Source: Diploscapter coronatus (taxonomy: Eukaryota; Nematoda; Chromadorea; Rhabditida; Rhabditidae). From it: a stretch of 64,000 nucleotides of DNA. The stretch lies in NCBI GenBank assembly GCA_964036155.1, contig OZ038423.1, positions 30,271,249 through 30,335,248 on the forward strand, written 5' to 3'. The first letter of the stretch is position 1. The number at the start of each line of letters is the position of its first letter. A program made the translations under genes and the position numbers. The notes below the pieces were generated by a model, which saw only the letters and a program-made list of their open reading frames with translations, was not told where the DNA came from and made no database searches. Shown one piece after another: positions 1 to 16,118 of the stretch.

Positions 1-570
1 TCTTCAAAATGTAGCAAAAGTCTCGCTCATCGTAGCTGCCGCGACTTTGGAAATTTGATCCCATGACTCTTCTCCTGGCTGTCAAATTTTCGATCCTTCC
101 CAAGGAAGGCTTCGTTCGTTATTTTGCTAGCATCAAATATTTCTCCGTCTGACAAAGTTGCGAATTAGCACAGGGTTATTTGCGAGAGAGGTGTCCTGAG
201 AGATATCGCATTTCAGAAAGAAAAAATCGGAAAGAGTCGATAGGAATGCATAATAAGATTTCAACGCATTCGATTGGAACAAAATAGAATTTTTGATAAA
301 ATAAATATTTCAAATTGGTTATTTGAAGACCACGAAAAGCGAAGATTATGATAGGGGATTTTGTTGTTTTCTTTCCTGAATTATTTTATGATCGTTTTTG
401 ATAATTTTCAATCACTTTTCTTCTCTTTCTATCTATACACCTGAAATACCTAAATATCTTCGTCCATACCTATCCCTCAATGTCAAAAGCATCACCATGA
501 CAACCACTCTCTAAGTCGAATATCGACAAAAGAAAATAGACATTTTTGGTTAAATTAAGATCAACTTAAT
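1..570. other. Left-edge spacer / TMEM138 promoter
   Basis: No coding exon is recognised in this AT-rich stretch. It holds the X-box listed separately at 491-504, 66 bases before the TMEM138 start codon. The remainder may include the flank of a gene lying outside the window. Confidence 0.5.
491..504 (+). promoter_or_regulatory. X-box (RFX/DAF-19 site) of TMEM138
   Basis: The 14-mer ATCACCATGACAAC fits the nematode X-box consensus RYYNYYWWRRNRAC at every position. It ends 66 bases upstream of the TMEM138 ATG, within the usual distance for DAF-19 target genes, and TMEM138 is a ciliary gene. Seen: sequence and spacing. Inferred: RFX binding. Confidence 0.75.
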
Positions 571-1186
571 ATGTCTCAAAGTAAATACCCTATCTTTCTA
601 ACTATTCAATTGTTCATACTAGCTCTAGACATCGTATTCAATGTCCTATCGGTATTATTGTACGGTAGAAATATCGTGCTACTGATGACTTACATGTAAG
701 GTCCACTTTATAACAAAGCTATTGAAAAATATTTAGATTACAAGATTCACTCTCAATCATTTGCTTTTTGATGCTGGCGATATCGTTTTCATCGACATTT
801 GTATTTCAAGTCGGATTAATTGGTTATCTGCTCAAAGTGTTCTCACCGGCACTCATACTATCATCTACTTACATTATTGTGTCCGTAATAACGCATTATT
901 TCTTACTGGTAAGTCAGAAAATAAATAGGAAAAACTTTGAATCAAAATTTAGTCAGCTAGATGGGAGCCTGGAACTCATACTGAACCATTATCCATACCT
1001 CTAATTGGTCTATATGTAATTCACAAATATTGTGAGAAATTGTTGATTTTTACAACTCTTAAAATATTCGTTTTAGTTGCCGCGTTATATTATTCATCGT
1101 ACAAACGGGCGGCTCTACTATTATCGAATCCAAAATACTTTTCCGATTCTCCATGGTTAAGGAAGAAAATTAAGGAGAGTAAATAA
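571..1186 (+). CDS. tmem-138: TMEM138, ciliary transition-zone membrane protein
   Basis: Three exons (571-695, 737-908, 953-1186) join to a 176-residue protein; human TMEM138 has 162. It is recognised from a TFVFQxGL stretch near residue 60, and from a C-terminal part with YKRAALLL, then a Pro-Lys-Tyr-Phe motif and SPWLRKKI, matching the human [24 protein letters not shown] region. Four hydrophobic segments are visible. TMEM138 is a small multipass protein of the ciliary base and transition zone; loss causes Joubert syndrome 16 in humans. The third exon reads through a possible GT-AG pair (1014 to about 1074). I kept it coding because only that version retains the family C-terminus in frame. 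An X-box lies just upstream, and CFAP20 follows 430 bases downstream with its own X-box. Confidence 0.85.
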
Positions 1187-1503
1187 AGCTAGATTTAAAA
1201 TAAATAATTTTTTATCTTATTTTTGTTTGAAGTACAAGAAAAACACTGCATGCAAGGACAGTACATATTCTTGATATCTCCATTAAACGCGTTTAGCCAC
1301 TACTTATTCTTGTACTACTTTTACGCGTATTATTCACTGCGTATTTGAGCGAATGAGTTTTTACATTTATTTATTTATTATTTTTTCAAATTTACATTTT
1401 ATCTAACTATTAGTCCCAAATTTCATGCACGCGATACCTAATCTGCAAAATTCTGCCCACTAAGTCACTTCCTAATTCTATGAATATCTTGCATATTAAC
1501 TTC

Positions 1504-1517
1504 GTCGTTATAGCAAC
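1504..1517 (+). promoter_or_regulatory. X-box (RFX/DAF-19 site) of CFAP20
   Basis: GTCGTTATAGCAAC matches RYYNYYWWRRNRAC fully and also has the preferred GT start and AAC end. It lies 99 bases before the CFAP20 ATG, in the spacer after TMEM138. This indicates separate ciliary promoters for the two genes rather than one operon. Confidence 0.8.
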
Positions 1518-1616
1518 GCCTCTTATAAGTTCTATCCGCGTTATCCTTTTATATTAGTCGTCTTGAACTTTGCCTGCTCAAGTTTTGTCTTTCATTTTCA
1601 GGAAGACTCATCAGAA

Positions 1617-3055
1617 ATGTTCCACAATACGTTCCAGGTGAATTTTACAAATTTGAAAATTCGACTACTTTTGAACAAGTGTTTCAGAGTGGCCTCCTCT
1701 CGATCCTCTACAGTATAGGCAGCAAACCACTCCAGATTTGGGACAAACAGGTCGGAACCTTTAAATTTTCATTTTCTTCCGAATTTTACGATTTCAGGTC
1801 AAAAACGGTTCGATAAAGCGTATTTCCGACGAGGATATTCAGTCCCTCGTCATTGAAATTGCCGGTGCAAATGTTAGGTTAGTCTTTTTTTTTTATTTTT
1901 TCCAAAAATAATTTTAAAATGATAATATTTGTCAGCACGACCTACATTTCCTGCCCGATCGACCCGACGAAAACGCTCGGCATCAAGCTGCCGTTTTTCG
2001 TAATGATTGTCAAAAATCTCAAGAAATACTTCACTTTCGAGATTCAGGTCAGGATTTTTTTGTCTGAATTTTATTCTTCAAAAATATGTTTTCTTTGATA
2101 TTTTTCATATCATTCAATGCTTCAAAAATTCTTGCTTTAAAAATGCTTACTTCCCGAGAAATATTTGTTTAATTATCCTTTTTTAGAATGACTGCCTGAA
2201 AAACCCTTGAAATTTTAGATTTTGGACGACAAAGGAGTGAAGCGACGATTTCGCGCATCGAATTACCAATCTTCGACGAGGGTGAAGCCGTTCATTTGCA
2301 CAATGCCCATGCGACTCGACGATGGCTGGAATCAGGTGCTTGAGTTTGAAACTTAACGATAAAATGCCTATTTGGAGACCGCAAGACCACTAGACACGAG
2401 GTATAGGAGAAATAATATAAGGGGCTAGGATAGGGTATGAGGGACGATAGAATCTTTTCCTACATTATTTCTCAATCAAACTTCCTAAAATTCGATCAAC
2501 AGGAAAAATAGTGTATTTTTTCGAGAGGAAAAAGACGTGCTCTTTCCTCTCTCAATACGACACTTATTTCTGCGGGTCAAGTTTGAGAAGTTTGTTCTCA
2601 ATGTCTCGTGTCTCGTGGTTTCCAAGTTGCCCGAGAAAATCCCCCGTGAAATTGCATTTATTTCAGATTCAATTCAACCTGGCCGATTTCACGAAGCGCG
2701 CGTATGGAACGAACTATGTGGAGACGCTCAGAGTTCAGGTCACTCTTCATTCTATTTTTTATTAGAAAAATATTGTAATTTGATAAAAATAAGACTTTTT
2801 CGAGAAAAACAATACGTTTTCTAGGAATTGTGTAGAAATATTCGGCAAGGATAAAATAATAATTACGAAAAAAAATCGTATTTTTTCCAGATCCACGCAA
2901 ACTGCCGTCTCCGCAGAGTGTGTTTCGCGGACCGACTTTATTCTGAAGAGGAGTTACCTGCCGAGTTCAAACTGTACCTGCCCATTTCTGGAGGTTCGGG
3001 ATCAAAAGCTCAAGTCGAGCCGAAAGCTCCCGCAACGGGTCTAGTTGACTACTAA
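1617..3055 (+). CDS. cfap-20: CFAP20 (BUG22), ciliary inner-junction protein
   Basis: Seven exons (1617-1637, 1688-1750, 1798-1877, 1936-2047, 2219-2335, 2667-2738, 2891-3055) give 209 residues. The product is near-identical to CFAP20 along its length: [16 protein letters not shown] near the start, KTLGIKLPF and LKKYFTFE in the middle, then [41 protein letters not shown] and [16 protein letters not shown]. Only the last 15 or so residues differ. CFAP20 closes the A-B tubule inner junction of axonemal doublets and binds tubulin and PACRG, which is also encoded here (16119-17552). A TTTTCAG acceptor ends 15 bases before the ATG and could be a spliced-leader site. Intron 5 (331 bp) carries MITE-like insertions. 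Confidence 0.95.
2395..2476 (+). mobile_element. Degenerate MITE-like inverted repeat in CFAP20 intron 5
   Basis: AGGAGAAATAATATAAGG on the left is roughly complementary to CCTACATTATTTCTC on the right. The G-rich centre (GGGGCTAGGATAGGG, then GATAGAATCTTTT) resembles the centre of the element at 28491-28598. Probably a decayed relative of that family. Confidence 0.4.
2477..2594 (+). mobile_element. MITE-like element family D, copy 1
   Basis: The 118 bp start CAAACTTCCTAAAATTCGAT and end CGGGTCAAGTTTGAGAAGTT plus TG, so the ends form an imperfect inverted repeat. Order and spacing match the better-preserved copy at 41336-41464, including the internal CGAGAG tract and the TTCTGCGGGTC box. It is intronic, in CFAP20. 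Confidence 0.65.
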
Positions 3056-4016
3056 TTTCCCAAAAAAATTATTTTGATCCCTTGTAGTTTCTACTCCTCT
3101 TTCTTTTCGCATGATATTTTCTAGAAAAAGGTGAAACTACAGGGAGCCACTATTTTGTTATCAAAACATGTGATTTGGTATTTATAATTTGTTCGTTATT
3201 TCTTTTTCACATAATGATCTCATATATGTTTTACAAAAGAATAAATATCTTTTATATATTTAATTTTTTAATTCTAAAAAATATTTGCAAAAGTTTTATC
3301 TTTTACTCTCTAACTACTTTCGAACTAAAAATAACGATACGATTTTCACTGACCATCCAAACTAAAGTGTTATCATTTAGTCTTTGTCTGATGCAATATT
3401 TCTGGACACTTTCAATTTCAAAGTTCTGAAGGGAGGGTTGTGCAAAGAATGGTGTGAGAATTTTGTTACTGAGTTGCCTTTAAAAACTTGTGAACTATCT
3501 CGAACGGTTTTCCACTTTCTATCTTCTAATATCGAATGATAGTGAGCAATAATCCCAACGAGGTGGACAGCGTTTTATGGATCAAAAGTACACTACACGT
3601 GATTTTCACATCTATAGGCGGGCCTATCTTCTCGATGGTATAATGCGATATGACGAGACAGGCAGGCAATTGCAGGGAAAAGAATGAGATACTGACTGAC
3701 CACCTTTCATATCGATTTATGTATTATTCCCCGTCGAACGTCGTTTGCGATCTCCCCAACCCACTTTACTAATTCAGCAATTTTGGCCAGAGACCTTGCA
3801 ATTGTTATCATTTTCGACCGACTTTTGATAGTTCTGATGAAAATCGTCAGAAACTTTGCTATCCTTGCTTTTATCAGTTCGAGATAGATTCTCCCAGCGA
3901 TATGAAAATCCTATCCTTTTTCAAGTTTACCCCATCTTTTTCGATTTTTTTCAAAGAGCACCTTTTCTTCCTATCGTCCTTTCATTCGAAATTTAGAACT
4001 TCTCAAGTAGGCAAGA
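3056..4016. other. Spacer between CFAP20 and methionine synthase
   Basis: About 960 bases, very AT-rich at 3170-3430. No exon with family similarity or consistent splice sites was found. A GAAATTTAG acceptor some 19 bases before the ATG at 4017 may be a trans-splice site. Confidence 0.4.
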
Positions 4017-8561
<4,545 letters not shown>

Positions 8562-8694
8562 TAAGACTTTCTCAAAAACATTTTATCATAGATTCAAATA
8601 TAGACAAATTCAATATGATATATTGTGATATGCGACCCGTTTTAAACTATAAAGGTTCAGTGAAATGTCGTTGTTCTTTTTACAAAGTGAAAAA

Positions 8695-10965
8695 TCAATC
8701 GACCCGAATGCTCGAAATCTGGATATTTTCGCCCTTCTCTGCCTTCTCCAGCGAAATTTCCGTTCCTTCGGGAGTGATTTGATCTGCCTGCTTCTCCAAA
8801 GTGTCTATGTCCATTCCCTGAAATGTTTAGATCTAAAATTTTAAAAAGGAAAAAAACAATACGTGAATGTCCAGTTTTGGTGCGTTCTCGTCAATCTCAT
8901 TCAAGTGATCCTTGCACAGGTAATAAACAAATCCGCATCCAAAGGCGTCCCCGACGACATTTGTCGCTGTACGAAGTCTATCTCTGGAAATCAAAGAGAT
9001 AAATTATTTGAACAAGAGGCGATGACGACACTATGACCAAGTTTAGAGTAAGAGATCGAATGGTGAGAGGATTTCGCTAATCTGCTGTAGATTTGGAGAG
9101 ATTTTCGCGCTATGAAGTGGATTTGAGTCATTCTCTTATCACGTTTTCAAAATTGTCGTTTTTTAATTGCAATCTATGATGTTCGTGAAAGTTCTGCCTT
9201 GGCAAGAAAGAAGACGCTTCAGTTAAGCGACGATGAGGAGTTGAGAAAGGAAGAAGATGTGGACTTACAGGAACCAATCGACGGTGAAGATGAGACTGAT
9301 GTCGGTCGCTGGAAGACCCAAGGCTGAGAGGACGATTATCATCGTGACGAGACCCGCTGAGGGGATCGCCGCCGCACCGATCGATGCTAATGTCGCCGTG
9401 ATGCTGAGACCTTTTCATTTTCTCTTATCATTTACTCCGTTATTTACCTGACAGTTAAAACCTGGCCGAACGACAAAGACATTCCGTTCATTTGAGCAAT
9501 GAAGATACTTGCGGTTGCTTCATAGAGAGCTGTGCCGTCCTGAAAAAGAATTGAGGACTGAAGAGGAAGAAGCCTACCATGTTGACCATAGCGCCGACGG
9601 GCAAGACGAACTTCGTAACACGTCGATCGATTTTCAAATTGTTCAAGCAGCGGAATGTTATGGGCAATGTTGCAGCACTAAAAAGAATGTCTTCCGAGTA
9701 GAAGAAAACCTCGTCTACCTCGAGGAAGTAGCCAGCGCAGTAAGGATGGCTTGGGATAGACCCTTCAAGAATCTGTAGGGATTCTGTCTTGAGCCGATGA
9801 ACAAAATTAAGGGCAGTGTGATGAAACATTGGATTGCCAGGCCTAAAATTGACTTTTTTGCAGGTTAACTTTGAAGTTGACTACCAGTGATCACAGTAAC
9901 TATGAACATTCCCAGAGTCTTGGCAGTCAGCCAAAGGTTGGTGACCTCAAGCATCTTTCCCGCTATCAAAGAGGGAATTCCGACTACGCCGAACCTATTT
10001 AGGATTAGTTTCTTTTAACGCTTGAAGAACAGAACTACCACATAATGATCATCACCATTTTGGTTATCACCGCGTCGATGGCATGGAAGAGGTCTGCCAG
10101 AGGCTTGCCGACTTGGCCGATCTTCGAAAGGACAAGACCCATAACTATGCAAAACGTAATCAGCCCTAAGAAAGCATATTTCTGGAGGTAGCGGTAAAAT
10201 GTTTACCCAACACATTCATCCCGTCTTCCGTCGTCAACCCCTGCCCTATGATCGTCCCGTTGTCGTCATAGTTATAGATCGTCTGTTTCTGAGCGAACAT
10301 CGAGTGCACTATGTTGTCGGTGAACATGTTTCTGAACATGGGATTGTTTGTAGAACTTTGTTTCTTTTCCTAAATTAACCTTAGAAGATCCATGAACTTG
10401 TCCAAAGCTGAAATATTGGCATGAGCGAGACTCTCGTGGGGGGCATTGGCTTTGATCGCTGGGTCTCCAGGATGAATGATGGTAACGATAATGATTCCAA
10501 GCTATTACCAAGATATCATAAAATCAAAAGAAAAAACAAATCAGATCCTACGATAACAGCATGGGTCGTAGTCAGACAATAATAGAGCATCGCCCTTGAG
10601 CCTAATCGGCCGGAAGACTTGGCATCAAGCTGGCAGAGTCCTGAAAATCCATGAGATTTCAAGCGTGTTAACCTTCGAGTACCTGAGACCAACGAAGACG
10701 CTATCAAGGGCAAAATCATACACTTGAGCATGTTCATGAACAGTTCACCAGGGAACGAGATGAGTTTTATGACGGTACGAGAAGGCTCGGCAAACCTAAA
10801 AGTTGTTGAATAGCCTGTGGAATGCTTTGAGAATGAATACCGAAGAAGTGTGCCTCCAACGATGCCAACAATCACTCCAATGACCGTTAGGAAAAGCAGA
10901 AGGTTCTTCTTGAGCCATCGAGCTACTGGGTTCGAATTGGCTTTGGTTTTGAGCTTTAGATTCAT
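8695..10965 (-). CDS. Excitatory amino acid transporter (SLC1/EAAT, GLT type)
   Basis: A multi-exon minus-strand gene with start at 10965 and stop at 8695-8697. The start is a short cytosolic N-terminus followed by a hydrophobic helix with GVIVGIVGG. Then come [32 protein letters not shown] and LTTTHAVI. The re-entrant hairpin serine motif, split by an intron, reads [15 protein letters not shown] (usual form SSSS, so the last Ser is Ala here). The sodium/substrate motif [14 protein letters not shown] is also split by an intron, and [10 protein letters not shown] and TDWFLDR-like helices follow. SLC1 proteins take up glutamate with sodium, usually in glia, muscle or epithelia. C. elegans has several glt genes; which one this matches is not resolved. 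The 3' end is convergent with methionine synthase, 133 bases away. Confidence 0.92.
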
Positions 10966-13114
10966 CCTGGTTCTTTACCTAAAGATTTGTTTCAATTTTA
11001 GCCTCTATTCATAAAGTATTGCAAAATAAATGCTCTGGAGTCTTTTAAAGAAAAAATGTAATAACTTTGAGGCATTCAGACCAAAGTCCGAAGTATATAT
11101 GCAATTGATATTAGGCAATTTTCACGTGAACCTGTTATTCTTATCTGGTGCAAGATAACGTGATAGCCAAATAGAGATCTTCATAAGTACGATAAAAGAT
11201 GGCGAGACATCGAGAAATATCATTGGATTTTTAAGATAAAGAGAAAAACTCGGTTCTTTGTCCAATAGACGTCAGATCTTTGTATATTTGCATAGCAGGG
11301 ACAGGAGTACTTATCACTTATTAATAGAACGCTTATGCTGATGATCGTCATCACTTTTGTAGGTTTATTATTAGATCGCCAGATAAGTTTTCTAATTTAG
11401 GATAGGTATTTCTAACTTACTTAAACAATTCTCGTGTTCGTCAATGAAAAAAGGTTATTCGAGGAATACTGATCTTTGAACTCATAAAAAACTATTGGAT
11501 AGTCCAACATTAAAATATAAGGTTTGAATGAAATTTGGCAGAATAGGAAAAATCACAAACACGAACATCACAAATGTTTGCTAAAGAAGCATCAATAAGA
11601 ATCGAAATATTCAAACCGACGTCTTCCGCCTATTCCTTTCAGAAAAACTTCTATTATATCATTTATGCGCATTCTCAACACTATTATTTGGCATAATTTA
11701 GCGAACGTACCAAGAAGGATACACTTTTCCGAATATCAATAAAAATCTTGCAGGAATTCGATTTTTATGGTTTCAAAATAGAGACTATCTCCTCGAGCTT
11801 TAAGATCATGACACGTGGCAAACTTAAGAAAAAATCACTTCCATCTTTGAGGCCTTGCAAGAATCTTGTGATTTTTCGATTCTAGAAAAAAATTCGAAGA
11901 TTTTTTAACCTATCAATTGCAATTTACACGGTGTACTCATCTCTGCATCTAAGTTTCGCGGGAAATTAACAACAATTGGGTGAACACGCTTTGCGAGTGA
12001 TTAAAAATGATATCGAAATGCGAATGATAAGAGATGTTGTCACGATTCACCAAAAACGTAAATCAATTATCAGTGAACTAACTAACAAATAGATGAAATG
12101 TAGAAGTCAATGTATAGAGGGAGTCGTAATGATCACAGAAAAACGCAGTGTTCATAGTTTGACTAAATTATTTACAGGAGTAGACGAATTTACTTGCAAG
12201 GGCATATCATTTTCATCTGGAACCCAAATTTTTGTTCATTTTTCGGACAGTTGATAAAATAAGTGATTGTCATGGATCATTTTTAGGACAAATTTTCTAG
12301 TAAATATTGAAAAATCAGCTCCTTGGAAAATTTAGACGATTTTCTAAGAAATTCACGAGAAAGTCGTTGTGATGTATCAAAGCTATAAAAATTGTTGGAA
12401 TAGTTTAACCCTACTGCAACAAAATGAGGCATCTGCTCTCTCATCGCGGAGGCGAGAGAGGCGCAAGACAGGTTGATAGGTAGCGCACGACATGCCATTA
12501 TAAAGAGGATTATTATCTGCGATGATAGAGACGAGAAGAAAAATGTCGATAGATACATAAAAATGACAAGTATCAATACTCATGCCTCGCCGTTAGTCCC
12601 GCGCCCCAATTTTAATGGGATTAAAATCTGCGTTTATGATATTTCAGCCAATAAACTAACTAATCGGTAGATATATAAACAGATATTTTGAGAATACAGT
12701 TTAAACCTGTTTGACAATGTTTTTCTTCTTTTTCATGTTCCTGTGTTCAGTACCTATTAGTGATATCAGAAAAGAAGAAGAGTTTGGGTGCATTAATTTA
12801 AAAATCACGTTCATATAAACTCACTGATATTGTTCTATGAAATAAATAATGTAGTCCTTTATTTTTCGGGTTCAAGCTTCGTGAATAACAGATTTTCTGC
12901 ATACGAAGAGAGACCAAAAGAAAATTCCAGACTTGGTTGCGGAAAAGCTGAAACCTCGGATACCATAGATGTGCACGCATTCATTATGCCGAGTGTTGCT
13001 AGGATTCAGCCAAGCACCAATGAGGCATGTTTTGGAGCCTCATTTCCTCGAGCGCTCAATTTTAGACGGCTATTTCCGACTATACGAATTTGACCTTCAT
13101 AGATTTTCAAATCG
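10966..13114. other. Divergent spacer, transporter to CEP104
   Basis: 2.1 kb, AT-rich. It should hold the promoters of the transporter (-) and of CEP104 (+). Small ORFs near 12718-13093 lie on both strands. One minus ORF (about 12840-12985) reads MNACTSMVSEVSAF and onward, with no known similarity and no clear splice context. I found no X-box match in the 400 bases before CEP104. Confidence 0.4.
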
Positions 13115-16066
13115 ATGACCCAACAGTCGATCGACTTCGTATTATTCTCGATCAACGGTCAACCTGTCGGAGACAAGGAGCTACTTCACACGAAGGAATG
13201 GGTCTCAGAGAAGTACTAGATTTGTTATCCTTTTTCCGGAAGAAAAGAATTCAGAACCTCGGAGTTCCCAATAGAACTTGAAATCGTGCTGAGAAGACGG
13301 GCCAATATCCAGAAAGTCGAAATCGTTGCACACAACAAGTTCATTCGTATGATTTTTCGATCAATAATTGATTCAATTTCGAATTCAGCCACAAGAATTG
13401 AGCTTCTCTGTTCTGAATACGAACACTCGAAGAACAAGAAGGGACTTGGGTTTGGAAATTTTCTATAATAGTGAAATGAGACAAGTTCAGGGACGTTGCC
13501 TTCAAACGAGTCAAGAGCTCCCCTGGAAAGTACGAGTTGAAGACGGTCTATCTGGATGAGCACTGCGCGAAGCTCATCTTCAAAGTCTTCGAATGTCATA
13601 TTGACATCAATGAAAACACGCAGAACCTGGTCGGAATAAAGGAAGTCAAAATCTACGGCCACTATGAGAGCGGCACGGATGAAAGCCGACTCTTCGACAA
13701 CGATCCTGACAGGTCGAACTACAAGAAGACAATTGTAGGGATTTTCTCGAAGAGTTGTTTGGAGTTTTAATTTGCAGGAGGCGAATAAAAGACAATATAC
13801 GCAGGAACTCGCGACTCTAATTGCCGCGGTCAATAGGAACAAAAGCAAGGCTGTCGCGGTGAGTACTGGCGCCAAGTCGGGGGCAAAAACGCGCTTGAAT
13901 TCAGGAAGAAGACTTTGCCCTCGCGAAGGATGCTCAACTAGCGATAAAAACCTTGCAAATGACAAAGAAGAATATGGAGGGCTTGGAGAAGGATAAAGAA
14001 GAGGGTAATTTGTAAAAAGAATCATTTTGAAGAAAAAACAACAACAACAAATTCTAGCTATCGCTCAAGAGGACTTCCAGCACGCAAAAGACATCACAGA
14101 TGAAATCAAGGCTCTGAGGAGCAACACCCTTTCTGGAATTAATAAAAGGCTCCTGGAGAACGTTCCGGTACAAACATTCCTTCAGAGAGATAGAAAAGGC
14201 CATTTAGCCGGATTCGCGTCATGGTGACATCCATCGGCCGAGGAATCTCTTTGGTGATGAAATTGACCCCGACCTCAAGCCCGTCTATCCTCCACCTCCT
14301 CCAAAGCTCTTCAAACCTGTTGGTGCGAGACTGATCTTATTGTTAGACGTATTTGAAAAAGTGGTTGAATTTCAGACATATCGCCCACTGAAATTCCTGT
14401 CGATCCTTCCACGGAGTACCTCCTGCCTCCAAGAGGACCTCCTTCATCCAGATATAGCAACAGATCTTCAGGAAGCCGGTCGTTGAATCGAACTAGGCCA
14501 CAGACGCACGACTCTGTGAGAATTCATAGGCCTGGTAAATAGGCTTGAAACGCTGATTTTGGAGAATATTTATTTGAGCATCCTTGACGAATCGTCGGCA
14601 CTCGGACACATCCACCCTGAGCCCACCTTCGTCCATCTCTATGGACTCTATGAACGACAGACCAAGCTCAACCGACTCCAACACATCTGTTGAAACGCTG
14701 AAAGTTCGAAATTACAAGAGGAATGGGCCATCGGTAATCAAATGAAGTAGAAATGGGAAAATGGCTGAGAGATTCAGAGACCTCCATCAAACGAGAGTAG
14801 ACGGTCCACAAGCAATAGTCGAAGCAGTAACAGGAGCCAGAGGGGCTCAAGAGCGACGAACAAGTTCATGGAGAAGGAGAACATGATTGTTCCGGCGGCG
14901 TTGCAGAGGTTGCCCAAATTGCTCTGAAACTTGAACATTTTGAAACACAGGCGGAACTTGGCTGACCACAACGAGATCCCGAACGTGCCAGAGTCCTATG
15001 ACGATGCAGACCTGGATGAAGACAGACTGATCTCCATGGTTGGACCACAGGATCGGAACAATGTCAGACACGGAGTTGGAGCATTTGGATTGGGAACAGT
15101 AATCAAATGTTACCGAAATTGGCAAAAAAGTATGTTTGCAGATGATAAAATTATACTCCAAACGATTCGAGTCCAGAAAGGACGGGATCGCCGAACTGAA
15201 AAAGAAGATGCAAAAGATGTCGACCAGCCAGGCCCAGAACAACTTCGACTGCATCATATCGATTGTCTCCAAGCTGCTAAAAGATCAGCTTTATTCTGTA
15301 CTTTAAAATTCGGAATCTTTCAACAACCCAACTTTTCAGGTATATTCTGACGCTCTAAATTTGTTGAGATATATCTGCGGTGACTTCATTCCTCAGCACC
15401 GTTTGGAGAGACAGATACCTCGCTTGGCTGCAGAGACCCATGAATCGATCGTGCTGAGGATCGCAAACCCTGTGGATGACAAGAGGAGTTCAAGAGAGAC
15501 CATGGCCACTTTCCAGGAGATCACCAATTCAGAAAGGGTTATTTCGCCTTTTCTTACTTTTTTCGAAAGAAAGATTTTCAGTTCGCCAAAGCGTACGCGG
15601 CCAGGATCGTTCAGACTCCGGCAAAGTCTTCCAATAGTAGGAGTGACAAAGGGAAGGCGCTAATCATTGAAGAACTCGGAAGAACTTATGGAATACCAAA
15701 TTCGAGCATGTAAGAAACCTCTTTAGCAATATTTTAATAAAGAAACGTTTCCAGAGGCCTATCTGAGAAGCCTCTTGCGAAGTTGGCAGGAAACTTCATG
15801 AAGCACCCCGACCCAGAAGTAAGGAATATCGGAAAAGACGTAATGCTGAAAATCTACACTGCCGGAGACAAGGACTCTGTAAGAAGGAACCTACCAAACT
15901 CCGATATTATCCAGGCATTTTAAGCATAATTTTTAAGCTGATTTTATGAGTTAAGAAAAATCCGCTCTATCGAACGCTAACCGAGGAAATGAAACGGATC
16001 GATGGCAAGGAGAAAATGCCAAAGTCCATCATGAAGAAGACGCGGTTTAAAGATCAGTCATACTGA
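13115..16066 (+). CDS. cep-104: CEP104-like centrosome/ciliary tip protein
   Basis: Seventeen exons sum to 2211 bases, giving 736 residues. The N-terminal jelly-roll domain (about residues 1-165) has IDFVLFSINGQPV, then RRRANIQKVEIVAHNKFIP and YELKTVYLDEHCAKLIF, which line up with human CEP104 IRKLQLLAHQYMIS and ARELKSVYVDAVGQFLKLIF. A coiled-coil region follows (KRQYTQELATLIAAVNR, EDFALAKDAQ), then a low-complexity Ser/Pro/Arg segment. The C-terminal TOG-type helical repeat array has SIVSKLLKDQLYS, YICGDFIPQHRLERQIP and LAKLAGNFMKHPDPEVRNIG. CEP104 binds microtubule ends at ciliary tips; human mutations cause Joubert syndrome 25. The protein stops soon after the TOG region, so the C-terminal zinc fingers of the vertebrate protein are absent. 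Confidence 0.85.
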
Positions 16067-16118
16067 TTCATTTATTTAACATGGAAATAAATATTTACAA
16101 ACTAAGAGTTGAAAGCGA

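Noticed and set aside
571..3055. TMEM138 and CFAP20 as an operon
   Set aside because: The 430-base gap holds a full X-box for the second gene, so independent promoters are simpler.
8587..8694. Overlap of the convergent metr-1 and transporter genes
   Set aside because: The coding regions stay 133 bases apart; only the 3' UTRs may overlap, which is common.
13225..14025. 266-codon minus-strand ORF
   Set aside because: It lies antisense to CEP104 exons 2-6, whose plus-strand reading matches a known family with proper splice sites. The minus frame has no motif.
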